A stretch of DNA of 64,000 nt from the NCBI GenBank assembly GCA_040221415.1, contig JAVKEN010000005.1, positions 5,608-69,607 on the forward strand, in the 5' to 3' direction. This document shows, piece after piece, positions 55,840-64,000 of this stretch. Source of the stretch: JAVKEN01 sp040221415 (lineage in GTDB: Bacteria > Pseudomonadota > Alphaproteobacteria > Rickettsiales > JABSSG01). The first letter of the stretch is position 1. Every line of letters begins with the position of its first letter. The position numbers and the translations under genes were made by a program. The notes under the pieces are model-generated. The model saw only the letters and a program-made list of their open reading frames with translations, was not told where the DNA came from and made no database searches.

Positions 55840-56579
55840 TGTCAAATTTTTCAGCTAATATTACTGTACTCCAGAAAGTCAGAGATAAGGTTACTAACCG
55901 CTTAAGGCGTGATTATGAGGAAATATCTCATTTGCAAAACTCCATAAAGTCTACCAATACTTTTGCGCAGATGTCTCGTGATAAAATTGAGAAAAATATT
56001 GTAGAAGAGTTGTTATATGCACGTAATAATTTTGATTTATTGTCAGCAAATATGGGAGTAATCAAAAACGATAATCAGAAATTTAGGTGGGTAGTAAACT
56101 GTATTTCTGATATTAATAATTTTGCGCATGCGTTGCCTTTCTCAACCGTTTCAATTTCAATAGAAGAAGATGTAAAAAATGAGTTTACAACTATTGCATG
56201 TATGGTGATGGTGCTTGGCGCAAATGAAATATTCTATGCAGAAAAAGGCAAGGGTTCATGGGTAGAAATTAGTAAAACACATGTCTCTAATTCTAGAATT
56301 AGAGTCTCTAATAGGTCAAAGAATCTTGTTTTGGTATCTGAAAATGAAATAGAGCAAGAAAAAGTCAGTTTTAATTCAAAGATTGTGCCGCTTGTGTACT
56401 TGGCAGCTGGTAGAATAGACGGTGTCTTCTTTAAGGAGGTGTCGCATTTCGAAATCTCAGCACCTGTTTTACTGATAAATGAAGCAGGGGGGTATGTCAA
56501 AAAGAAACAATTGAAAGATCATTACAGTATTTTTGCTACAAATCACAAAAGTGATAAATTTCTACCGACCCTTTCTTAA
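55839..56579 (+). CDS. Degenerate inositol monophosphatase-like protein
   Basis: This 246-residue protein has the overall pattern of SuhB/IMPase (WVVNCISDINNF at about 84, AAGRIDGVFF at about 200, INEAGGYV). The metal ligands have been lost: the DPLDGT block reads NCISDI, the upstream EE reads ANMG, and WDIAAG reads FEISAP. A catalytic phosphatase is therefore unlikely. It may act through binding, as SuhB does in rRNA antitermination in Escherichia coli. It overlaps efp by one base and the TPR gene by 18 bases, tail to tail. Confidence 0.8.
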   Translation: MSNFSANITVLQKVRDKVTNRLRRDYEEISHLQNSIKSTNTFAQMSRDKIEKNIVEELLYARNNFDLLSANMGVIKNDNQKFRWVVNCISDINNFAHALPFSTVSISIEEDVKNEFTTIACMVMVLGANEIFYAEKGKGSWVEISKTHVSNSRIRVSNRSKNLVLVSENEIEQEKVSFNSKIVPLVYLAAGRIDGVFFKEVSHFEISAPVLLINEAGGYVKKKQLKDHYSIFATNHKSDKFLPTLS

Positions 56580-57767
56580 GTGCTCAGTAACTGAGGTTTT
56601 TAATTGATGAATTTCTTCAATATCTCTATTTAATTGCAATATTTTGTCACAATTCATTAATGCCTCGGCGTAATTTTTTTTCTTATAAAGGATTTTTGCA
56701 GTAAGAGTCAATGCATCGATATTATCTTTTTGTAGATCAATGGACTTTGCCAAATCTGATAATGCAATGTCATACTGTTGAGATTGGTAGAATATGTAGG
56801 CTCTATTATAATATTGGTTAGATGAGTTAGTATGATACTCTTCGTGCTCAATTTTTGCGGATTTTAAAGATTTATTTAAGTATTTCTTAGCAATTGAATA
56901 CTTCTCTTGAAAAAAAGCAGCAATTCCATAAGCGAACAAAACAAAGTCATTATTCGTTTTTTTTAGTAATTTAGCAAAAATCCTTTCGGAATCTTTCCAT
57001 TTTTGTTGTGCCAAGAGACAGTATCCATAGTCATATAATGCAGATTCATTGCTGTTTTCTTTCGATAAATATTTTTCAAAAAATGTTTGTGCGACACTAT
57101 ATTTCTTTAAATGATAATGGCAGCAAGCTATGTAATATAAGAACTTGTTGTATTTATATTTTTTGTAAGCCGCTTCAGAGAATTTAATTACATCTTTAAA
57201 ATGTGATTTCTGATACAGGAAATCTATTTTGTAAACAATGTCATCCAGGCTAGCATCTTTTTTTGATAAAACTGTAAGAATATTTTTATACTTGAGATTC
57301 GAAATTTGTTGATAATCAAAATCCAATGCTACATTTATAAAATACTTTGAAGAATGAAATGAAGGGTTTTCAGTGATAGGTGTCTCATGGAATTTAGCAG
57401 CCTCTTTATTTTGATGGTCTTGAAAGATAGCTTTTTCATAAAAACTATTTGCCCCGCTTTTATCTTTTTTAATCAGGTGTATATGCCCTAAATAAGTGTA
57501 TATAGCTGAACAAAAAAAATGTATATGATGATGATACTGTGAATTGATGCTAATTGCTTTTGATAAGTCTTTTAAAGATTGGCTATAATTTCCAAATTCA
57601 AAATTCAATACGCCCAGATTATTATAGGCATCGCTATCTTTTGGGTTTTCATTTATGACTTTGATATAATGATTTTTGAGCTGTTTTTCTAATTTTAAAG
57701 TATAAGGAGTAGCTGCTTCTGAGAGGAAGTTTATTATGGTTTTTGGTATATAACTAAATATATTCAT
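56562..57767 (-). CDS. Tetratricopeptide repeat protein
   Basis: This 401-residue protein (ATG at 57767; the longer frame to 57800 has no extra support) is made mostly of TPR units. At least six can be read, for example DAYNNLGVLNFEFGNYSQSL, YGYCLLAQQKWKDSERIF, YGIAAFFQEKYSIAKKYL and NRAYIFYQSQQYDIALSDL. A hydrophobic N-terminal segment (FSYIPKTIINFL) might be a membrane contact. No enzyme motif is seen. TPR proteins are scaffolds; in intracellular bacteria some are effectors, which cannot be judged here. Confidence 0.8.
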   Translation of the reverse strand: MNIFSYIPKTIINFLSEAATPYTLKLEKQLKNHYIKVINENPKDSDAYNNLGVLNFEFGNYSQSLKDLSKAISINSQYHHHIHFFCSAIYTYLGHIHLIKKDKSGANSFYEKAIFQDHQNKEAAKFHETPITENPSFHSSKYFINVALDFDYQQISNLKYKNILTVLSKKDASLDDIVYKIDFLYQKSHFKDVIKFSEAAYKKYKYNKFLYYIACCHYHLKKYSVAQTFFEKYLSKENSNESALYDYGYCLLAQQKWKDSERIFAKLLKKTNNDFVLFAYGIAAFFQEKYSIAKKYLNKSLKSAKIEHEEYHTNSSNQYYNRAYIFYQSQQYDIALSDLAKSIDLQKDNIDALTLTAKILYKKKNYAEALMNCDKILQLNRDIEEIHQLKTSVTEHLRKGR

Positions 57768-57865
57768 TTTGACTACACTATAACTAAAACATAGTCTCAT
57801 AGATGTGATTAAATTTCAATAAAGCAACATGATAATATATAATTACCACAAAAATACACCATTAC

Positions 57866-59254
57866 ATGATTTGGAGTTCTCAGACAATTAGAAAATTTTG
57901 CTACGGGGAAGTGATTGGCTCTTGGGAAGCCGAAGGGATCTCTATAGATACTCGTAGAATCGCACCTAATGAAATCTTTGTTGCTTTTAGAGGAAATAAT
58001 GTTGATGGTCATGATTTTATATCTGAAGTTGCCTCTAAAAATCACGTTTTTATTTGCGAGAGACTTCCAAAGAGTCTGATTAAAAATAAAAACTTAAAAT
58101 ATTGGATTGTGGATGATGTGGTAAAAGCTATCGAGGTAATGGCTAAGTACAACAGATCTAGATCTAAAGCTAAATTTATTGGAGTGACAGGAAGTGTTGG
58201 TAAAACAACTGTTAAGGAAGCGCTAACTTTTTTATTTTCTAAATTTGGTAAAACGTTTTCTTCCAAAGGAAATTACAATAATCACCTTGGTGTACCAATA
58301 AGTTTGGCGTCTATGCCATTAGATATAGAGTATGCTATATTTGAGATGGGTATGAGTGCTCTTGGAGAAATCGACTTCCTTACGAAATTTGTTAGGCCAA
58401 ACATTGCAATCATTACACATGTTGCTCCTGTGCATATAGAATTTTTAAAGACTATAGAAAATATTGCCAGAGCGAAATCTGAAATATTTAATTCGATGGA
58501 TAAAAATGGAGTTGCTATAATTAATGGTGATGTAGAAATGATTCAAATAGTCAGGGAATCAATTCAAAAGAATAATATTTATAGAGTCTATAGTTTTGGA
58601 AAGAAGTCTAAGAATAATTTGCAGCTAACCAAATATACTCAACACGTTGACCGGTCATCTATAGAAGCGCAATTTTTAGGGAAAAAGTTAAAATTTGATC
58701 TATCTATCCGAGGAGAACATCATGCTCAAAATATGCTATCAGTTATACTGGCTGCACATGTTTTAGGTGTGGATACAAATAAAATTACAAAAGCCCTGAA
58801 GAACTTTAATTCAATAGCTGGAAGAGGGCAAATTGAGAGTATTGTCTACAATAAAATGGAGATAATGTTAATAGATGAGTCATATAATTCTAGTCCTGAA
58901 TCTTTGATTTCTGCATTAAAGGTTCTTGGAGGGATATGTATGAACGATAAATGGAAACGCAAAGTTGCTATTCTTTCAGATATGGGTGAATTGGGTGAAA
59001 TTGCTATTAAAGAGCATTTAAGAATAGCAAAGTATATTTCAGAAAATAAAATAGATTTCTTGATTACAGTTGGAAAATTGATGAAAAATTTGCATAATGC
59101 TGTTTTCAAGGAAGTGAATTGTATTCATTACGATTCAAACGACGATTTGAGGAATAATTTGGATAGACTTATCTCTGATAAGGATGTTGTTTTAGTTAAA
59201 GGTTCAAACGGGACAAAAATTTACGAAATAGTGCAATTATTAAAAGGAAAATAG
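57866..59254 (+). CDS. murF: UDP-N-acetylmuramoyl-tripeptide--D-alanyl-D-alanine ligase
   Basis: MurF adds D-Ala-D-Ala to the peptidoglycan precursor. The 462-residue protein has the N-terminal uridine-binding region with GISIDTRRI, the P-loop GVTGSVGKTTVKE (about 107) and the SYNSSPESL segment. It is one base from mraY in the conserved murF-mraY order, but the rest of the dcw cluster is not here; queE follows. Confidence 0.97.
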   Translation: MIWSSQTIRKFCYGEVIGSWEAEGISIDTRRIAPNEIFVAFRGNNVDGHDFISEVASKNHVFICERLPKSLIKNKNLKYWIVDDVVKAIEVMAKYNRSRSKAKFIGVTGSVGKTTVKEALTFLFSKFGKTFSSKGNYNNHLGVPISLASMPLDIEYAIFEMGMSALGEIDFLTKFVRPNIAIITHVAPVHIEFLKTIENIARAKSEIFNSMDKNGVAIINGDVEMIQIVRESIQKNNIYRVYSFGKKSKNNLQLTKYTQHVDRSSIEAQFLGKKLKFDLSIRGEHHAQNMLSVILAAHVLGVDTNKITKALKNFNSIAGRGQIESIVYNKMEIMLIDESYNSSPESLISALKVLGGICMNDKWKRKVAILSDMGELGEIAIKEHLRIAKYISENKIDFLITVGKLMKNLHNAVFKEVNCIHYDSNDDLRNNLDRLISDKDVVLVKGSNGTKIYEIVQLLKGK

Positions 59255-60343
59255 ATGTTATATAGTTTGTTATCAAATGCTGATGGTTTGGTTTTTATTA
59301 ATCTTTTTAGATACATTAGCTTTAGAAGTGGTGGAGCAATTTTTACTGCTTTTCTCATTTCTTTATTTATTGGACCAAAAATTATAAATATTTTGCGTCA
59401 ACTCAATCCAAAGGGGCAGCCCATACGTAAAGATGGCCCTCAATCGCATATTAAGGATAAGAAAGGAACTCCTACAATGGGAGGACTGATTATTTTAATA
59501 TCTTCTTTAGTAAGTACTCTGTTATGGGTTGATCTAGGAAACTCATATATATGGATTGTGTTGTTCGTGACAATCTCCTTTGCCTTGCTCGGGTTTGTTG
59601 ATGATTACCTTAAAGTTACAAAATATAGCTCCAGAGGTGTTCCTGGTAAAGTCAAATTATTGATACAAACCTTTGTTAGTATAATTGCATGTTATGCGAT
59701 CCAAAAATTTAGTTTGCCTGAATATTATGATACTATAACCCTTCCCTTTCTCAAAAGTTTTAATTTAAGCATTGGTTGGTTCTATTTTGTATTTGTATCT
59801 GTAGTTATAGTTGGCGCATCTAATGCAGTAAATCTCACAGACGGTTTAGATGGGTTAGCAATGGGTCCAAGCATCATAGCATTTGTTTGTTTTGCTATAA
59901 TTAGCTATATCACGGGAAACATTATTTTTTCCTCTTACTTGCAGATTATTTTTGTAAAAGGAGTGGGTGAAATTACAGTTTTCTGCGCTGCAATGGTAGG
60001 ATCTTGTCTAGGATTTTTATGGTTTAATTCACCTCCAGCAAAAATATTTATGGGGGATGTTGGCAGTTTGTCTTTAGGAGGTGCGCTTGGCACTATAGCA
60101 GTGATTACCAAGAATGAGTTTGTCTTAGCAATTATCGGAGGAGTGTTTGTTATGGAGGCTATATCAGTCATTTTACAAGTTTACTATTTCAAATTTTCAG
60201 GTGGTAAGAGGATTCTTCTTATGGCCCCATTGCATCATCATTTTGAAAAGAAAGGATGGTCTGAAGCCACTGTGGTGATACGTTTCTGGATCATGGCTGC
60301 TTTATTTGGCTTGATTGGTATTGCCACTTTAAAACTTAGATAA
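59255..60343 (+). CDS. mraY: Phospho-N-acetylmuramoyl-pentapeptide transferase
   Basis: MraY transfers the MurNAc-pentapeptide to undecaprenyl phosphate, making lipid I. The 362-residue membrane protein has about ten transmembrane helices, GTPTMGG (about 72), NLTDGLDGLA (about 194), FMGDVGSLSLGG (about 266) and HHHFEKKGW near the end. It shares one base with queE. Confidence 0.97.
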   Translation: MLYSLLSNADGLVFINLFRYISFRSGGAIFTAFLISLFIGPKIINILRQLNPKGQPIRKDGPQSHIKDKKGTPTMGGLIILISSLVSTLLWVDLGNSYIWIVLFVTISFALLGFVDDYLKVTKYSSRGVPGKVKLLIQTFVSIIACYAIQKFSLPEYYDTITLPFLKSFNLSIGWFYFVFVSVVIVGASNAVNLTDGLDGLAMGPSIIAFVCFAIISYITGNIIFSSYLQIIFVKGVGEITVFCAAMVGSCLGFLWFNSPPAKIFMGDVGSLSLGGALGTIAVITKNEFVLAIIGGVFVMEAISVILQVYYFKFSGGKRILLMAPLHHHFEKKGWSEATVVIRFWIMAALFGLIGIATLKLR

Positions 60344-61014
60344 TGTTTGGCAGAAACCCTAAAAGAAAACCTATTGTCAAATACAACGGCTCATTGTTTT
60401 TGAAAGAGATAGTAGCGACTTTTCAAGGAGAGGGGCCTTTTGTTGGGCGTCCAGCCATATTTATAAGGCTTGGAGGGTGTAATTTATCATGTGAGTTTTG
60501 TGATACAGATTTCGAAGATTTTTTGTCTGCTAAAACTTCCAACATTCTTTTAGAAGTAGAAGAAAAATCGGTTTGCAAAGGAAAAAAAATTAACTTAGTG
60601 GTGATAACAGGAGGAGAGCCTTTAAGGCAACCGATTGAGGACCTATGTGATCAATTGTTAGATTTGGGTTATGAGGTGCAAATTGAGACTAACGGGACCT
60701 TACATAGAAAGTTAAATAAGAAAGTTCATATAGTTTGCTCTCCCAAAGTAGTAAATAAAGAATATTTAAAGATTCATCCGTTGTTATTACCTAATGTAAC
60801 TGCTTTCAAATTTTTAGTATCAACAAAAGTTGAGGGATATAATGACATCCCTAGTTATGCCAAGTCTTTCAATCAAGATATGGTATATTTGCAGCCAATG
60901 GATGAAATCGATGAGTCTAAAAATAGAGAAAATATGTTGCATACTTTGAGATTAGCAAATAAATATGGTTTTAACCTTTGCTTGCAAACTCATAAAATAT
61001 GGGGAATTTACTGA
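60343..61014 (+). CDS. queE: 7-carboxy-7-deazaguanine synthase
   Basis: QueE is the radical SAM enzyme of the queuosine pathway. The 223-residue protein has the QGEGPFVGRPAIF motif (about 27) and CNLSCEFCDT (about 46), a CxxxCxxC iron-sulfur site. TGGEPLRQP follows. It is adjacent to queC, sharing one base, so the two steps are co-expressed. queD is not in this window. Confidence 0.95.
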   Translation: MFGRNPKRKPIVKYNGSLFLKEIVATFQGEGPFVGRPAIFIRLGGCNLSCEFCDTDFEDFLSAKTSNILLEVEEKSVCKGKKINLVVITGGEPLRQPIEDLCDQLLDLGYEVQIETNGTLHRKLNKKVHIVCSPKVVNKEYLKIHPLLLPNVTAFKFLVSTKVEGYNDIPSYAKSFNQDMVYLQPMDEIDESKNRENMLHTLRLANKYGFNLCLQTHKIWGIY

Positions 61015-61700
61015 TGGAAAAAAGGGCAATAGCAATAGTTAGTGGTGGAATAGATTCTACTACTTTACTAGCAAAGCTTATAAACGAAGGATATGAAGTT
61101 GATGTTTTATCTTTCTTGTACGGACAAAGAAACACTTTTGAAATAAATAAGGTTAAAAAAATTGCAAAATCATATAATGTGGTTACACATAAAATTATTA
61201 AATTAAACCTTGATCAGATAGGGGGGTCTGCGTTAACTGCTGAAATAGATGTGCCTAAAAACAACTATGACAAAAACTCAAGTGATAAGGATATCCCAGT
61301 TACCTATGTTCCTGCAAGAAATACAATTTTTCTCAGCTATGCTCTTGGTTGGGCGGAAGTTAGAAAAATAAATCATATTTTTTTTGGTGCGCATATTGTT
61401 GATTATAGTAATTACCCTGATTGCAGGCCAGAGTATATTGATGCTTTTGAAAAGATGGCAAACTTAGCTACTGAAATGGGTATAAAGGGCAAAAAGATTT
61501 TTATAGAGGCGCCATTTGTTAAAATGGCAAAATCTGACATTATAAAGATAGGATTAGATTTGGGAGTGGATTATTCTGAAACTATAAGCTGCTATGATCC
61601 TTCTTTGGAAGGAAAAAGCTGTGGTAAGTGTGATGCGTGCATCATAAGACTAGAAGGGTTTGCCAAAAACAACAAAAAGGATCCAATTGAATATCAGTGA
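61014..61700 (+). CDS. queC: 7-cyano-7-deazaguanine synthase
   Basis: QueC converts carboxy-deazaguanine to preQ0. I take the ATG at 61014, which overlaps the queE TGA, giving 228 residues; a longer frame to 60999 lies inside queE. The PP-loop SGGIDSTT (about 9) and the C-terminal zinc site (Cys in CYDPS and CGKCDAC) are intact. Confidence 0.95.
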   Translation: MEKRAIAIVSGGIDSTTLLAKLINEGYEVDVLSFLYGQRNTFEINKVKKIAKSYNVVTHKIIKLNLDQIGGSALTAEIDVPKNNYDKNSSDKDIPVTYVPARNTIFLSYALGWAEVRKINHIFFGAHIVDYSNYPDCRPEYIDAFEKMANLATEMGIKGKKIFIEAPFVKMAKSDIIKIGLDLGVDYSETISCYDPSLEGKSCGKCDACIIRLEGFAKNNKKDPIEYQ

Positions 61701-62238
61701 AGATAAGATTTTTGCTAATTTTCCTACAATAAAAACTGACAAGTTTTTATTGAGAGAAATTAAAATTTCTGATGCAAAACATTTTTTTGAATATATTACT
61801 AATTCAAATGTAGTCGAATTTCTATCATCTGAAGAGTTACCAGATAGTTATTCAAATGCTATTAGTGAGTTGTCTTATTGGAAAGGATTATTTGATAATA
61901 AAAGAAGTATATATTGGGGTATTGAGAAAGATTCAAAATTAATTGGTACGTGTGGATATAACAATTGGAATAGAACTCATAAAAGATGTGAAATAAGCTA
62001 CGATTTATCCTATTCCCATTGGGGGCAAGGAATTATGACAGAAGCAGTAAAGTTGATTGTAAGATTTGCGTTTAACGAAATGGGTATAAATCGTGTGCAA
62101 AGTACGGTAGCTACTGATAATATAGCATCTATAAAAGTGCTGGAAAAAAATCATTTTAAACGAGAAGGCAGGATGGAAAAGTTTGGCATTCTCAATGGAA
62201 AACTTAAAGATTTTTTTATGTATTCGAGGGTTAGGTAA
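61687..62238 (+). CDS. GNAT-family N-acetyltransferase
   Basis: This protein of 183 residues belongs to the RimJ/RimL-like acetyltransferases. I choose the TTG at 61687 because AAGGA lies 5 bases upstream; a TTG at 61660 would add nine residues. It overlaps queC by 14 bases. The acetyl-CoA loop is in SYSHWGQGIMTEAV and the tail reads ATDNIASIKVLEKNHFKREG. The substrate (a ribosomal N-terminus, or another amine) cannot be told. Confidence 0.9.
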   Translation: MNISEDKIFANFPTIKTDKFLLREIKISDAKHFFEYITNSNVVEFLSSEELPDSYSNAISELSYWKGLFDNKRSIYWGIEKDSKLIGTCGYNNWNRTHKRCEISYDLSYSHWGQGIMTEAVKLIVRFAFNEMGINRVQSTVATDNIASIKVLEKNHFKREGRMEKFGILNGKLKDFFMYSRVR

Positions 62239-62633
62239 TGTTAAAGAATGACTTAAAATTAAACATTAAGGCAACTCCAAATTTTGAGGGCGATGCTGCA
62301 AAGTTTCGTAGTGATGAGGGTTATGTCTGGACATACGATATTGTGGTAGAGAATATGGGAGATCAACCGGTGCAGATATTATCAAGAAATTGGAGAATAA
62401 TAGACTCCTTAGGCAATATAAGAGAGGTCGATGGTGAAGGTGTGATTGGTAAAAAGCCAATTATAAATTGCGGTGAAAGATTTCAGTATTCTTCCTTTGC
62501 ACAATTAAGTAGCTCGTCGGGAATAATGTATGGAAGTTACCAAGCGAAAGCGCTAGAAAGCGGAGAAGTTTTTACGGCAGACATACCAGCTTTTTCTTTA
62601 GATGCTCCTGATGATGAAAGAGTGGTAAATTAA
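62238..62633 (+). CDS. apaG: ApaG protein
   Basis: ApaG is a small immunoglobulin-like fold protein of uncertain function, linked to magnesium and cobalt efflux and Ap4A levels in enterobacteria. The 131-residue sequence has YDIVVENMGDQPVQILSRNW, GEGVIGKKPIINCGERFQY and the GIMYGSYQA block that define the family. It overlaps the GNAT gene by one base. Confidence 0.94.
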   Translation: MLKNDLKLNIKATPNFEGDAAKFRSDEGYVWTYDIVVENMGDQPVQILSRNWRIIDSLGNIREVDGEGVIGKKPIINCGERFQYSSFAQLSSSSGIMYGSYQAKALESGEVFTADIPAFSLDAPDDERVVN

Positions 62634-62634
62634 T

Positions 62635-63045
62635 ATGTCTTTAGTTGAAGCGTACACTTTTTTATTTTTTGATAGCCTGATGTCTTCGATGATTTTTGTA
62701 TCAAACACCACAATGGCTTATCATGTGATGTACATATTTGATGGATATAATAAATACTTGATGTTATTGGTGGCTGTATTAGGGAGCCTGTTTGGTTTAT
62801 CAATTAATTATCTCTTGGGAGTTGCCTTTGGTACTGTTAAGAAAAAAAAGTTGGGTGAATCTATAAAATATTCTCGTTTAAGATCCTTCACACAAAATAA
62901 ATTATTCTTTATAAGCTTTTTTTCTTTTGTACCCCTACTAGGAGTTCTTGCGACGACCTTTTCAGGTCTTATGAGGGTTAGTTTTTCTAGGTTTTTTATA
63001 GCAGCCTTGCTTGGAAGACTGCTATACTATTTTTTGATTTCTTAA
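62635..63045 (+). CDS. Small VTT/DedA-like (YqaA-type) membrane protein
   Basis: This 136-residue protein has about four hydrophobic segments and the VTT-type glycine-rich loop GSLFGLSINYLLG (about 50) with FVPLLGVLATTFSGL later. It resembles short YqaA-type members of the VTT (SNARE-associated) superfamily, which includes lipid scramblases and flippases. Function is unassigned. It overlaps the HTH gene by 4 bases, tail to tail. Confidence 0.7.
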   Translation: MSLVEAYTFLFFDSLMSSMIFVSNTTMAYHVMYIFDGYNKYLMLLVAVLGSLFGLSINYLLGVAFGTVKKKKLGESIKYSRLRSFTQNKLFFISFFSFVPLLGVLATTFSGLMRVSFSRFFIAALLGRLLYYFLIS

Positions 63046-63410
63046 GCTTCGTCTGCTAAAGTTTTAACCAGAGTGTTTACTGCGTCTTGATATATTGAAT
63101 TGTTTATTTTCATGAAATTTCTTGCAACTTCAATACACATTCTCTGGTGGTGTGTATTTACTTCTGTCACATCTTGTTCAATATCTTGGTAAAAATATGA
63201 GATGTCTTTGCTTAAGACTTTCGCAATAAGTGCCAGTCTACCTGCTGAAACTCTATTAGTTCCTTTTTCATATTTCTGACATTGTTGGTGAGTTACCCCA
63301 ATAGCGTCCCCAAGTTCTTGCCTAGACATTCCTAGAGCAAGACGCAACTTGTATATCTTTTGTCCAATATGTTTATCGATGTGATCGATGTCTTGATTTT
63401 TTCGACCCAT
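63042..63410 (-). CDS. XRE-family HTH transcription regulator
   Basis: From the ATG at 63410 (GAGAGG seven bases upstream) this is a 122-residue protein; the TTG start five codons earlier is weaker. It has an N-terminal lambda-type HTH, with IGQKIYKLRLALGMSRQELG, VTHQQCQKYEKG and NRVSAGRL, a pattern common in alphaproteobacteria. A helical C-terminal extension follows. Related Rickettsiales proteins include the EcxR-like regulators. Targets are unknown; the adjacent promoter of the RatA-like gene is a candidate. Confidence 0.88.
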   Translation of the reverse strand: MGRKNQDIDHIDKHIGQKIYKLRLALGMSRQELGDAIGVTHQQCQKYEKGTNRVSAGRLALIAKVLSKDISYFYQDIEQDVTEVNTHHQRMCIEVARNFMKINNSIYQDAVNTLVKTLADEA

Positions 63411-63502
63411 TTTTATGCCTCTCAATTAAAAATTGTTATGTATCAATATAATATGAACGATAAGTTAACATAAATTAATAATAATTCCAAGTATTTTTTT
63501 TA

Positions 63503-63531
63503 TATTTAACATGTGATACCATGTATAGAAT
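63503..63531 (+). promoter_or_regulatory. Palindromic operator in the RatA-like gene promoter
   Basis: ACATG (63509-63513) and CATGT (63520-63524) form a perfect inverted repeat. It lies between a weak -35 (TATTTA, 63503-63508) and -10 (TAGAAT, 63526-63531) at 17-base spacing. A repressor bound here would block the promoter. This is inference from position alone. Confidence 0.35.
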
Positions 63532-63557
63532 AAAGCTACATTAACCTGGAGGGAGTT

Positions 63558-64000
63558 TTGCACCACCACAAAGAAATAAAATATCTTCCATTTAAGCCTA
63601 TTGAGTTATTCAATATTGTTCTTGATATTGAATCTTACCCTCAGTTCATTCCGTGGTGCAGCGGAGCTAGAATAACAGAAAGATCTGAAAATCACCTATT
63701 AGCTGATCTTGTTATTAACTATAAAGGTGTGAACACCCAGTATACTTCTAAAGTAGAATTCTCAGATACTTATACGAACAATGGAAAGTATCATATCAAG
63801 GTTGATCACATTAAAGGACCATTTAAAAAATTAACAAATAATTGGGCTTTTTCTTTAGGCAAAAAAGAGGGGGAGGTCAAATTAGAGTTTGAGATTGATT
63901 TTGAGATGAGCTCTAGTATCCTGAATAAAATGATAGGGGTCGTATTTCATAGCGCTACTCATAAAATGGTTGAGGCTTTTGAAAAAAGAGCGTATGAAGT
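63558..64000 (+). CDS. RatA/Coq10-like START-domain protein (partial)
   Basis: The frame opens at TTG (63558) with a strong ribosome site (GGAGGGAG) and runs to the window end, at least 147 codons. It has the Coq10/RatA pattern: YPQFIPWCSGARI near residue 28, VDHIKGPFKKLTNNWAF, and FHSATHKMVEAFEKRA near the end. Such proteins bind ubiquinone and support respiration, or, in one report, act on ribosomes. The C-terminus is probably only a few residues away. Confidence 0.85.
   Translation, partial: MHHHKEIKYLPFKPIELFNIVLDIESYPQFIPWCSGARITERSENHLLADLVINYKGVNTQYTSKVEFSDTYTNNGKYHIKVDHIKGPFKKLTNNWAFSLGKKEGEVKLEFEIDFEMSSSILNKMIGVVFHSATHKMVEAFEKRAYE

Noticed and set aside
63452..63480. TTAACATAAATTAA as a CtrA binding site
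   Set aside because: The spacing between the two TTAA halves is six bases, not the seven of the CtrA consensus, and the DNA is AT-rich.

Overview
This is 64 kb of AT-rich, densely packed chromosome from an alphaproteobacterium. The best match is an obligate intracellular member of the Rickettsiales in the broad sense; I cannot place it to genus. Three lines of sequence evidence support this. There are three ATP/ADP-type nucleotide translocases (Tlc/NTT family), typical of energy parasites. There are alphaproteobacterial markers (ChpT phosphotransferase, split-alpha transhydrogenase pntAA/pntAB/pntB, AddA, Hda, CarD). The 23S-5S rRNA unit has its own promoter, with no 16S seen ahead of it. No insertion sequence, prophage, CRISPR array or toxin island is visible, and most neighbouring genes overlap or lie within 20 bases.

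Layout. 1-3293: tail of an unidentified gene, rRNA promoter, 23S, 5S and terminator. 3381-8395 (+): gltS, then a sulfate-activation cluster (fused ATP sulfurylase/APS kinase, CysQ, DUF2061 membrane protein) and a PAS histidine kinase. 8409-8485 (-): initiator tRNA. 8543-10137 (-): rplU-rpmA-obg. 10373-12909 (+): chpT, dapA, smpB, carD. 12968-24606 (-): tRNA-Leu, then a long housekeeping run read in the order tilS, ftsH, glmM, rpiB, glyA, nrdR, phoU, gpmI, lepB, rnc, era, trm112-like. 24624-27237 (+): DUF2066 protein, PerM-type permease, Hda-like protein. 27234-30946 (-): addA and a SixA-like phosphatase. 31014-32493 (+): yaaA and a methyltransferase, followed by tRNA-Val (-). 32693-44941 (+): pntAA-pntAB-pntB-tlc1, an unknown membrane protein, tlc2, tlc3, a CPBP-like protein, lysC, a FabK/nitronate monooxygenase-like flavoprotein and an M23 lipoprotein. 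44938-48713: folate genes (pabC-like on -, folB-folK-folP-folC on +). 48699-51297: argR (-) divergent from a polar amino acid ABC transporter (+). 51300-52652 (-): xseA. 52727-56579 (+): bcp, class I aldolase, mscS, efp, degenerate SuhB-like protein. 56562-57767 (-): TPR protein. 57866-63045 (+): murF, mraY, queE, queC, GNAT, apaG, small VTT-like protein. 63042-63410 (-): HTH regulator. 63558-end (+): RatA/Coq10-like gene, cut by the window.

How the genes fit together. The Tlc set implies exchange of nucleotides with a host. The organism nevertheless retains peptidoglycan precursors (glmM, murF, mraY, dapA, lysC), folate and queuosine synthesis, and part of lower glycolysis or gluconeogenesis (gpmI, class I aldolase). 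The translocases sit directly behind the proton-translocating transhydrogenase, which looks like an energy and redox block. The least expected part is the PAPS-forming enzyme with CysQ and DUF2061 but no reductive sulfate genes in the window, which suggests sulfation rather than cysteine synthesis. Other points to check are the overlapping divergent start codons of pabC/folB, a SuhB-like protein that has lost its metal ligands, a CPBP protein with an altered glutamate pair, and a start-proximal hairpin ahead of tlc2.
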